Source: Peptoniphilus mikwangii
Lineage (GTDB): Bacteria; Bacillota; Clostridia; Tissierellales; Peptoniphilaceae
Reading direction: 5' to 3'
Length of the DNA: 64,000 nucleotides
NCBI RefSeq assembly: GCF_000468535.1
Contig: NZ_AUQY01000002.1
Location: 62,001 to 126,000, forward strand
Positions 52,217-59,960 of the stretch are shown here, piece after piece. Position numbers and translations under genes: made by a program. The notes beneath the pieces were generated by a model that ran no database searches, was not told the origin of the DNA, and saw only the letters and a list, made by a program, of their open reading frames with translations. Each line of letters begins with the position of its first letter. Within the stretch, counting starts at the first letter, position 1.

Positions 52217-54484
52217 TATATATTCATCAATTTTTTCAGCTGCCGTCTTTCCGGCACCCATTGCTAAAATTACTGTTGCAGCTCCTGTTACAGCATCTCC
52301 ACCTGCAAAAATTTCAGGTCTTGATGTTTGTCCGAAATCATCTGCTACTATACATCCTTTCCTGTTTGTGTCCAAATTTTTTGTAGTTTGAGAAATTAAC
52401 GGATTAGGGGAAGTTCCAAGTGCCATTATAATTGTTTGGAATTCTTCTTCGTATTCTGAGTCCGGTATTTGAATAGGACGCCTTCTTCCTGAATCATCAG
52501 GTTCTCCAAGTTCATTTTTAACACATTTAAGTGATTTTACCCAACCATCATCGCTGCCTATAATTTCTATAGGAGCAGTGAGCATTTCAAATTTGATTCC
52601 TTCTTCTTTTGCGTGATGAACTTCCTCAACTCTTGCAGGAAGTTCTGCTTCCGTTCTACGGTATAAGATTGATACATCGGCTCCAAGTCTTTTTGCAACT
52701 CTTGCAGCATCCATTGCAACATTTCCGCCACCAATAACCGCAACCTTATTACCTACATTTATTGGGGTGTCATATTCTTTTTCAAATGATCTCATAAGAT
52801 TATTTCTTGTTAAAAATTCATTTGCAGAATATACGCCATTTAAGTTTTCACCCGGTATATTCATAAAACTTGGTAATCCTGCACCTGAGCCTATAAATAC
52901 CGCTTCAAAACCTTGGTCTAGAATTTGATCTATAGTTATTGTTCTTCCTATAATTATATCATTTTCAATTTTAACACCAAGGTTTAATAGATTTTTAACC
53001 TCGTGATTTACAACTTCATCCGGTAGACGGAATTCCGGTATTCCATATACTAAAACACCGCCTGCTTGATGTAGAGCTTCAAAGACAGTTACATCATATC
53101 CTAATTTTGCAAGTTCTCCCGCACATGTAAGACCGGCCGGTCCTGCTCCGACTATAGCTACTTTATGTCCGTTCGGTTCAGGTTTTTCATTTAGTTTTAT
53201 GTTATTTTTTCTTGCATAATCCGCTGCAAATCTTTCTAATTTTCCAATTGCAACGGCGTCGCCTCTTTTTGTGAGAATACATCTTTGCTCACATTGAGTT
53301 TCTTGTGGACAAACTCTTCCGCAAACTGCAGGCAGAGCAGTATAGCGAGATAGAATTTCAGCAGATTTTCCAAATTCTGAATTTGCAATTGCTTTGATAA
53401 ATTCAGGAATATTTATTGATACAGGACATCCGCCGACACATAGAGGATTTTTACAATTAAGACATCGCTTAGCTTCTATAACAGCTTCTTCTTCAGTATA
53501 TCCGAGACACACTTCTTCGAAATTTTTATTTCTAATACTTGCAGGCTGTTCTGAAATAGGAGTACGTTTAAATCTATCAGCTTTCTCGTTTTCAATTTCT
53601 CTATGTTGTTTTTCAACGGCAATTTCAAGTGAACAAGTATGTTCCTTATTATCTTTTAATAATTTTTCAGGATTATTTTTGTACTGAGATTGTCTTTTTA
53701 TAGCTGAATCAAAATCTACAAGATGTCCATCAAATTCCGGACCGTCAACACATGCAAATTTATTTACTCCGCCAATATTTACACGGCAAGCTCCACACAT
53801 TCCGGTACCGTCAACCATAATAGGATTTAATGAAACTATAGTTTTTAAATTGTAGTTTTTAGTTGTTTGACATACAAACTTCATCATAATCATAGGACCG
53901 ATTGAAACGCATATATCATATTTTTTATTTTCATTTTCGATTAAATCTACAATTTTATTAGTTACAAGACCTTTAAATCCATAGCTTCCGTCATCTGTTG
54001 TGATATATAAATTTTTTGATACTGCTTTTAATTTATCTTCTAATATTACAAATTCTTTTGATTTTGCACCTATTATTACATCTACATCAATCCCATGTTC
54101 GAAAAGCCATTTAACTTGAGGATATACAGGCGCAGTTCCGACACCACCTGCAACAAATAAATATTTTCTGCTTTTTAGAGTATTTAGATTATCTTCTATA
54201 AATTCTGAAGGATGTCCCAATGGACCTACAAAATCTGCAAAAGATTCATTTATGTTATAATTACATATTTTTTTAGTAGATTCACCAATTACTTGAACTA
54301 CTATTTGGACGGTACCTTTTTCTTTATCGTAATCACAAATTGTAAGAGGAATTCTCTCTGAATATTTATCGGCAATTACAATAATAAATTGTCCGGGCTT
54401 TGCTGAAGCTGCAATGCGAGGAGCATATACATCCATTAAGTAGATATTTGGAGCAAGACACTCTTTATTCAAAATTTTATACAT
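52202..54484 (-). CDS. nfnAB: Fused NfnAB-type NADH-dependent reduced ferredoxin:NADP+ oxidoreductase
   Basis: 760 residues, a fusion. Residues 1 to about 280 are a PyrK/FNR-like domain with FAD/NAD sites (RIPLTICDYD, FVAGGVGTAPVYPQ) and the [2Fe-2S] cysteines DGTGMCGACRV...FACVDGPEFDG. From about 300 is a GltD-like domain: CLNCKNPLCVGGCPV and CGRVCPQETQCEQRC (two [4Fe-4S]), GAGPAGLTCAGELA (FAD) and GGGNVAMDAARVAKRLGA (NADP). Separate NfnA and NfnB in C. kluyveri carry out electron bifurcation among NADH, ferredoxin and NADPH. Glutamate synthase small subunit is the common mislabel; no large subunit is here. GGGGTG before ATG 54484. Confidence 0.86.
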   Translation of the reverse strand: MYKILNKECLAPNIYLMDVYAPRIAASAKPGQFIIVIADKYSERIPLTICDYDKEKGTVQIVVQVIGESTKKICNYNINESFADFVGPLGHPSEFIEDNLNTLKSRKYLFVAGGVGTAPVYPQVKWLFEHGIDVDVIIGAKSKEFVILEDKLKAVSKNLYITTDDGSYGFKGLVTNKIVDLIENENKKYDICVSIGPMIMMKFVCQTTKNYNLKTIVSLNPIMVDGTGMCGACRVNIGGVNKFACVDGPEFDGHLVDFDSAIKRQSQYKNNPEKLLKDNKEHTCSLEIAVEKQHREIENEKADRFKRTPISEQPASIRNKNFEEVCLGYTEEEAVIEAKRCLNCKNPLCVGGCPVSINIPEFIKAIANSEFGKSAEILSRYTALPAVCGRVCPQETQCEQRCILTKRGDAVAIGKLERFAADYARKNNIKLNEKPEPNGHKVAIVGAGPAGLTCAGELAKLGYDVTVFEALHQAGGVLVYGIPEFRLPDEVVNHEVKNLLNLGVKIENDIIIGRTITIDQILDQGFEAVFIGSGAGLPSFMNIPGENLNGVYSANEFLTRNNLMRSFEKEYDTPINVGNKVAVIGGGNVAMDAARVAKRLGADVSILYRRTEAELPARVEEVHHAKEEGIKFEMLTAPIEIIGSDDGWVKSLKCVKNELGEPDDSGRRRPIQIPDSEYEEEFQTIIMALGTSPNPLISQTTKNLDTNRKGCIVADDFGQTSRPEIFAGGDAVTGAATVILAMGAGKTAAEKIDEYIKNKQ

Positions 54485-54517
54485 ATTTACACCCCATTAA
54501 TAATTTTATACAAATTA

Positions 54518-54526
54518 ATTATAACA
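54518..54526 (-). promoter_or_regulatory. Extended -10 promoter of nfnAB
   Basis: Minus strand TGTTATAAT (TATAAT = plus 54518-54523). Confidence 0.6.
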
Positions 54527-54897
54527 CAAAAAAATAGCTTGGAAATTACAAATAAATAAAAGTTATCATATAAATTTACTAATTGCATATCGTTGATAAA
54601 ACACTATTAAATAGTATTAAAAAAAATACAAAATAATATTTCGAAATACTAAATTAGTAAATGAAGCGTTATAATTAAAAAAATTTGACTTGAGCAATAA
54701 CTGATAAATTCATTATATTATTAATTTAGTAATTTCCGTCTAATTAAAATAAAAAATATTGAATCTTAAATAAAAACAACACCATAATAAAAAGTATTTA
54801 AAATTAGACTTTAATTAGACAATAAGATAGTATTCTATATTTAGTTTAATACATTAACAAGGAATTAAGGTATAGAGTATTATTGTGGGTGAAGAAT
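54527..54897. other. AT-rich intergenic region with repeated short dyads
   Basis: With the nfnAB promoter this makes the longest gene-free stretch here, 413 bases between divergent nfnAB and the molybdoenzyme operon. It contains no convincing ORF or RNA gene. It has several dyads of similar sequence: ACTATTAAATAGT (54603-54615), TACTAAATTAGTA (54647-54659), TTACTAATT (54576-54584) and AATTTAGTAATT near 54723, plus paired TCTAATT/AATTAGA elements near 54729-54838. These look like regulator sites for one or both operons. No clean promoter for the downstream operon could be assigned. Confidence 0.55.
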
Positions 54898-55359
54898 ATG
54901 ATTATTAAAACAAAAGTAAATGGAATAGAATATGAGACCGATGTAAGTGAAAAATTAAGATTAATAGATTTTCTCAGAGATGATTTGAAACTGACAGGGA
55001 CAAAAGAAGGATGTTCTGAGGGAGAATGTGGAGCTTGTACTGTCATAATTGATAAAAAGGCAGTTGCATCTTGTTTAGTTCTTGCAGGTCAAGTTGACGG
55101 TTGTGAAATTTTAACAGTTGAGGGCTTACAGCAAAATGGAGAGCTTGATATATTACAAAAAAAATTTATAGAACATGGAGCGGTTCAATGCGGATTTTGT
55201 TCTCCCGGGTTTTTGATGAGTGCAAAGGCGCTAATGATGAATAATGAAAATCCCACTCTTAATGATATAAAAAGAGCAATAGAAGGTAATATTTGTAGAT
55301 GTACAGGCTATAAAAAAATTATCGAGGCTATTGATTCTGCAATTAAGGAGGGGAAATAA
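54898..55359 (+). CDS. Molybdenum hydroxylase small subunit, 2 x [2Fe-2S]
   Basis: 153 residues. The electron-transfer subunit of a xanthine-oxidase-family enzyme. The plant-type cluster uses C39, C44, C47 and C59 (EGCSEGECGACTV...C), and the helical domain uses C98, C101, C133 and C135 (QCGFCSPG, NICRCTGY). The start is ATG 54898 with GGGTGA upstream; the in-frame TTG 54883 has no ribosome site. The three subunits are encoded in the order Fe-S, FAD, Mo, with overlaps, and are followed by a lyase and a transporter. No molybdopterin synthesis or XdhC chaperone gene is in the window. Confidence 0.92.
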   Translation: MIIKTKVNGIEYETDVSEKLRLIDFLRDDLKLTGTKEGCSEGECGACTVIIDKKAVASCLVLAGQVDGCEILTVEGLQQNGELDILQKKFIEHGAVQCGFCSPGFLMSAKALMMNNENPTLNDIKRAIEGNICRCTGYKKIIEAIDSAIKEGK

Positions 55360-56192
55360 TGTTTTATTCACCTAAAAATGAAATTGAGTTAAAAAATGTT
55401 TTATTGAATGCACCTGAAAATACATTTTTTATTGCAGGTGGAACTGATTTAATAATACATCTTAAAAAAAATAATATTACAGAATACAGCATTGTTGATT
55501 TGACAAAAATCAGTGATTGGAAAAATATTAGTGAAGACGAAGAATATATATATATAGGTTCTGTTGTAACTATGACAGAACTTTGTGAAAGTGAATTAAT
55601 AAAAAATAAGCTTACTGCACTTTATAATGCAGCATATAATCTCGGCTCTGAACAAATAAGGAATAAGGCTACAATTGGAGGAAATATTGCCAATGCATCG
55701 CAGTCTGCAGATACTATGCTTACTATGTTTTCCTATGGAGCTGATATAAAAATATATAACCCTGAAAACGGTTTTAGGATTGTGCCTATTTACGATGTTG
55801 TAATCGGAAGAGAAAAAACATCTTTGACAAAAAATGAAGTTATATGCGAAATAATTATAAAAAAGAAAAATAGAATAAGTGCGTTTAGAAAAGTCGGTTC
55901 GAGAATTGCAGTAACAATATCAAAAATAAGTTGTGCAATGGATTTAGAAATGTCTGAGGATGTAATTTTAAATGCAAGTGTATATTTAGGAGCGGTCGGA
56001 GTAAAGCCGGTTGAAGCGAAACTTATTGAAGAAGAAATTTTAAATAAAAGGCTAAATGATATTGATATTACAAAAATACAAGAATTGGCATTTAGAGAAA
56101 TTGAACTTGCAATTCCGACAAGATCTTCAAAATATTATAAAAGAATTGCAATTGAAGGTTTAGTTGAAGATTTATTGGGAGATTTAAAATGA
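55359..56192 (+). CDS. Molybdenum hydroxylase FAD subunit
   Basis: 277 residues. The medium subunit of the hydroxylase. NTFFIAGGTDLIIHLKKN binds FAD, and LGSEQIRNKATIGGNIANASQSADTM is the diagnostic FAD-pyrophosphate segment (usual form IRNxATxGGNI). The C-terminal domain (from about 175, ISAFRKVGSRIAVTIS) is the CO-dehydrogenase flavoprotein C-terminal type. Start ATG 55359 overlaps the small-subunit stop, and the stop overlaps the large subunit by four bases. Electrons taken from the substrate would leave here, probably to NAD+ or ferredoxin. Confidence 0.9.
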   Translation: MFYSPKNEIELKNVLLNAPENTFFIAGGTDLIIHLKKNNITEYSIVDLTKISDWKNISEDEEYIYIGSVVTMTELCESELIKNKLTALYNAAYNLGSEQIRNKATIGGNIANASQSADTMLTMFSYGADIKIYNPENGFRIVPIYDVVIGREKTSLTKNEVICEIIIKKKNRISAFRKVGSRIAVTISKISCAMDLEMSEDVILNASVYLGAVGVKPVEAKLIEEEILNKRLNDIDITKIQELAFREIELAIPTRSSKYYKRIAIEGLVEDLLGDLK

Positions 56193-58450
56193 GTCAATAT
56201 AAATATATAGGGAAAAGTTTAATTAGAGAGGATTCCCTTAGTAGAGTTACAGGGAAAGCAAAATTTATAGGCGATATAAAAAAATATGATATGCTCTATG
56301 CAAAACTTGTTTTAAGTGAAAAGCCACATGCAAATATAAGTTTTGATTGTAGTGAAGCTATGAAAGTAGAAGGCATTCATTCTATTTTAACACATAGTGA
56401 CTTGCCGCAAAAAATGTATAATTCAATGGAATGGTTTTCAGGTGTGTCAGGTTATAAAGATGAGTGTGTACTTAATGAAAGAGCAAGATATGTAGGCGAT
56501 AGAATTGCAATTGTGATTGGAGAAACCAGAATTGCAGTTGAAGAAGCTATTATGAAGTTAAAGATAAACTATGAAGAATTGCCCGCAGTAATCGGCATTG
56601 ATGAAGCAAAAAAAGATGAAATAGTAATAAAAAGAGATTCAAATCTTGCCTATGAAAAACATTTGGCGTGTGGAGATTTTGAAAAGGTATGCAAAGAAGC
56701 AGACTATATAATTGAAGACAGAGGTTCTACTCCAAGAACACATCATCTTGCCATAGAAAACCATGTTGCACTTGGAGAAATTGATGAATTTGGGAATTTG
56801 GTAGTGTCAAGCCCAAGTCAAATAGTTTTTGCAATACAAATGCATTTGTCAAATGTACTTGGAATTCCATATAACAAAGTTAGAGTTATAAAATCCTTGA
56901 TGGGCGGTTCTTTCGGAGGAAAGCAACAACCTCTTTTAGAAATTATAGTTGGAGCTGTTGCATGGAAGTTAAAAAGGCCGATCCTTTTATATATGGATAG
57001 AGAACAAAGCATAAAAGGAACATTTACAAGAAATTATATGAGGGTAAGTGTTAAAACTGCCATCAATAAGGATGGAACAATACTTGGTAGAAAAATATCT
57101 ACTGAAGTAGACGGTGGAGCATATGATACGAACAATATAAGTATTACAAATGCTTTTGCAAAAAAATTATTCAGATTATACAAAATAAAAAATCAAGAAT
57201 TTGAAGGTAGAGCATATTATACTAATGCAATTCCTGGAGGAGCATGTAGAGCGTATGGGGGACCACAGGCTCATGCGGTTTCAGAAATAAATATAACTAA
57301 TGCTGCGTTAAAAATCGGGATGGATCCTTGTGAATTCAGGTTAAAAAATTTAATAGATCCATATGATGATGATCCTGTGGGCGGACCGAATCTTGGTAAA
57401 GCCGCAATAAAGGAATGCATCATAAAAGGAATGGAAGCTTTTGATTGGAAAGAAAAATTTAATCATATAAGGGAAAAGAATACGGATAGATATTCTTATG
57501 GAGTAGGAGTTGCTTGTGCAAGTCACGGTAATGGTTATCTTGGAGCTTTTCCGGATTTTACAAATATTGAAATGATTCTTTCCGCAGATGGAAGTGTATT
57601 GATAAAAAATGCTATACACGAGCAAGGTTGCGGTACGGTTGCATCTCTTGTACAAGTTGCGGCAGAGGAACTCGATCTTGACCCTAAAATGATTTCCATT
57701 CCTGAGGCTGATACGTTCATTTCTCCATATGATGCTGCAGGAACTCAGGCAAGTAGAGTAAGCTTTGTAAGTGGAGGAGCAATAATAGAGGCAGCTGAAA
57801 AATTAAAAGAAAAGCTTTTTGATACATTAGAAAAGGTTAAAAAACTAAATAAGAATGATTTATATATAGATGATGGATATGTATTGGTTAGAAATTCTGA
57901 TGAAAAATATAGCTATGGAGAAATAGCGTCATTGAGGGAAAAATTTTTATTCGATCCTACTTCAGTATATGTACACCATGTACCAAAAGGAAATCCGGCT
58001 GCACTTGCAGCTTGTTTTGCGGAAGTTAAGGTTGATAAAAAGACAGGATTTGTAGAAATCGTAAAGTTATTAGCTGTACATGATATAGGGAAGCCTATCA
58101 ATCCTATGCTAGTTGAAGGACAAATTCACGGAGGTTGTCAATTTGTCTTAGGAATGGCTATTTCAGAAGAAGTTGTAATAGACAAAGATGGATATGTAAA
58201 AAATGCAAGTCTATCAAAGTATCATACTTTAAATGCACAAGATATGCCTAATGTAGAGGTTATTTTAGTGGAAAGTGATGATGAAACGGCTCCTTACGGA
58301 TTAAAAAGCGTAGGAGAATTATCAGCGGTTGCACCTGCTCCGGCAGTTTTAAATGCAATAAATCATGCTCTTGGAACTAATATTACCAATTATCCGGCAA
58401 ATCCGGAAAATATTATAAAGAGCATAGAAAAATTAAGAGAGGAGGAATAA
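56189..58450 (+). CDS. Molybdenum hydroxylase large (Mo-cofactor) subunit, substrate unknown
   Basis: 753 residues. Aldehyde-oxidase/xanthine-dehydrogenase fold. N-terminal GKAKFIGDI domain, then the cofactor-binding LMGGSFGGKQQPL, GGACRAYGGPQAH, HEQGCGTVASLVQVAAEEL and the catalytic base E710 in KSVGELSAV. In bovine xanthine oxidoreductase the residue after GGK is Glu802, which holds the purine; here it is Gln246. The arginine equivalent to Arg880 (R354) is kept. I infer a heteroaromatic substrate other than xanthine. The gene is followed by a MIO-less lyase and a betaine-type transporter, so the lyase product (an imidazole acrylate) is a possible substrate. That link is speculative. Confidence 0.88.
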   Translation: MSQYKYIGKSLIREDSLSRVTGKAKFIGDIKKYDMLYAKLVLSEKPHANISFDCSEAMKVEGIHSILTHSDLPQKMYNSMEWFSGVSGYKDECVLNERARYVGDRIAIVIGETRIAVEEAIMKLKINYEELPAVIGIDEAKKDEIVIKRDSNLAYEKHLACGDFEKVCKEADYIIEDRGSTPRTHHLAIENHVALGEIDEFGNLVVSSPSQIVFAIQMHLSNVLGIPYNKVRVIKSLMGGSFGGKQQPLLEIIVGAVAWKLKRPILLYMDREQSIKGTFTRNYMRVSVKTAINKDGTILGRKISTEVDGGAYDTNNISITNAFAKKLFRLYKIKNQEFEGRAYYTNAIPGGACRAYGGPQAHAVSEINITNAALKIGMDPCEFRLKNLIDPYDDDPVGGPNLGKAAIKECIIKGMEAFDWKEKFNHIREKNTDRYSYGVGVACASHGNGYLGAFPDFTNIEMILSADGSVLIKNAIHEQGCGTVASLVQVAAEELDLDPKMISIPEADTFISPYDAAGTQASRVSFVSGGAIIEAAEKLKEKLFDTLEKVKKLNKNDLYIDDGYVLVRNSDEKYSYGEIASLREKFLFDPTSVYVHHVPKGNPAALAACFAEVKVDKKTGFVEIVKLLAVHDIGKPINPMLVEGQIHGGCQFVLGMAISEEVVIDKDGYVKNASLSKYHTLNAQDMPNVEVILVESDDETAPYGLKSVGELSAVAPAPAVLNAINHALGTNITNYPANPENIIKSIEKLREEE

Positions 58451-58451
58451 A

Positions 58452-59960
58452 ATGGAGAAATTAATTTTAACAGGAGCTCCATTGACACTTGAAGATGTTT
58501 ACAGTGTAGCATATTCTAACAGACAAGTTGAAATTTCTGATGATGCCGAAAAAAGAGTAAGAGATGCCAGACAAATTTTATTTGATATGGCAGCTGAGGG
58601 TAAACCGGTATATGGATTAAACAGAGGTGTAGGTTGGAACAAAGACAAAGAATTTGATGAAGATTTTTTTGCAGCATATAATAAAAATTTATTAAACAGT
58701 CATTGTCTTGGTGTTAAACCATATCACCCGGATGAGCATGTAAGGGCAATTTTACTTTTAAGGTTAAATAAAGCTTTAACAGGACATACCGGAATATCTG
58801 CGGAATTGTTGCATCACTATAGAGATTTTCTAAATTATGGAATTCATCCGAGAATTCCTATGAGATCTTCAATAGGAGAGGCTGACATAACAACACTTTC
58901 TCACATAGGTCTTGCTTTTATAGGTGAAGAAGATGTAACTTTTAACGGAGAAGTTATGAATTCAACAGATGCTATGAACAAAGTTGGGTTAAAACCTGCA
59001 AAGCTTGGTCCCAAAGATGGTCTTAGTATAGTTTCTTGTAATGCACAGGGAGAGGCTATGACTGCAATTTTACTTAAAGAAATAGAAGATATCGTAAAAA
59101 TGTCTACTATAATATTCTGTATGAGTTTAGAGGGCCTAAACGGCGTTATGGAACAGCTTAGAGAAGATGTTAATGAAGTTAGAGCAATCAAGGGTCAAGA
59201 AAAAGTTGCAAAAATGTGTAGAGAATACTTAGAAGGAAGTTATCTTCATGAATATGATCCTGAAAGAGCATTACAAGATCCATTAAGTTTTAGATGTGCC
59301 CATTCTGTTAATGGTACAATGTATGATGTAATGGAATATGTAAAAGAGCAACTTGGAATAACTATGAATACAACAGATGATAATCCATGCATAATAATAG
59401 ATGAAAAATCATCATTTGTAAGTGCAAATTTTGAAATAACATCTTTGGCAATAGGAGTTGAAATGCTGGCAGTAGCGCTTAGTCATTTATCTAAATCTTC
59501 TTGTTACAGAATGATAAAATTGGCGGATCCTGCATTTACTAAATTGAATAGATTTTTAACACCAAAGGAAGTTGAAACAATAGCTTTTGGAACTATTCAA
59601 AAGACATATACAATGCTTGATACTCAAAATAGAGGACTTGCAAATCCTTCATCTATGGATTTTTATTCTCTTGCCGGAACAATAGAAGACCATGCAAGTA
59701 ATTTACCTCTTGCTTGTTATAAGATTTTCCAAATGCTTGATAATATAAGATATATTATCGGTATAGAGGCAATGCATGCAGCACAGGCAATTGACCTTAG
59801 AGGAAATAAGAAACTTGGAAAGACTACTTCACTTGCATACAAGGTAATTAGAGATGCGGTACCTTTCTATGATAAAGATAGAAATTTAAGTAGAGATATA
59901 GAAAAGGTTTATGAAGTAATAAAATCTAAAAAATTATTAGAAATTTTAGAGGTGGAATAA
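58452..59960 (+). CDS. MIO-less histidine-ammonia-lyase-fold enzyme, probable ergothionase
   Basis: 502 residues, the HAL/PAL fold. Conserved parts: VYGLNRGVGW with Tyr54 (catalytic Tyr53 of HAL), CNAQGEAM (Asn197), QDPLSFRC, TDDNP and IEDHASN (Glu412). The MIO loop is not conserved: where HAL has SVGASGDLAPLAH, this protein has SIGEADITTLSH (from about residue 140), one residue shorter and without Ala-Ser-Gly. HAL Tyr280 in QDPYS is Leu278. It therefore cannot form MIO and is unlikely to deaminate histidine. As I recall, ergothionase of Treponema denticola is a HAL-fold enzyme of this kind that removes trimethylamine from ergothioneine. The BCCT gene next to it supports a trimethylammonium substrate. 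GAGGAGG precedes ATG 58452. Confidence 0.75.
   Translation: MEKLILTGAPLTLEDVYSVAYSNRQVEISDDAEKRVRDARQILFDMAAEGKPVYGLNRGVGWNKDKEFDEDFFAAYNKNLLNSHCLGVKPYHPDEHVRAILLLRLNKALTGHTGISAELLHHYRDFLNYGIHPRIPMRSSIGEADITTLSHIGLAFIGEEDVTFNGEVMNSTDAMNKVGLKPAKLGPKDGLSIVSCNAQGEAMTAILLKEIEDIVKMSTIIFCMSLEGLNGVMEQLREDVNEVRAIKGQEKVAKMCREYLEGSYLHEYDPERALQDPLSFRCAHSVNGTMYDVMEYVKEQLGITMNTTDDNPCIIIDEKSSFVSANFEITSLAIGVEMLAVALSHLSKSSCYRMIKLADPAFTKLNRFLTPKEVETIAFGTIQKTYTMLDTQNRGLANPSSMDFYSLAGTIEDHASNLPLACYKIFQMLDNIRYIIGIEAMHAAQAIDLRGNKKLGKTTSLAYKVIRDAVPFYDKDRNLSRDIEKVYEVIKSKKLLEILEVE

Noticed and set aside
52156-52386. Plus-strand open frame overlapping the end of nfnAB
   Set aside because: It is antisense to nfnAB, crosses the bidirectional terminator and has no ribosome site.
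52202-54484. Annotation as glutamate synthase small subunit
   Set aside because: The N-terminal FNR-like domain with a [2Fe-2S] site and absence of a large subunit fit fused NfnAB better.
54898-58450. Annotation as xanthine dehydrogenase
   Set aside because: The family fits but the Glu802 equivalent is Gln, and neighbours are not purine genes. Left as a Mo hydroxylase with unknown substrate.
58452-59960. Annotation as histidine ammonia-lyase (HutH)
   Set aside because: The Ala-Ser-Gly MIO triad is missing, the loop is one residue shorter, and no other hut gene is nearby.
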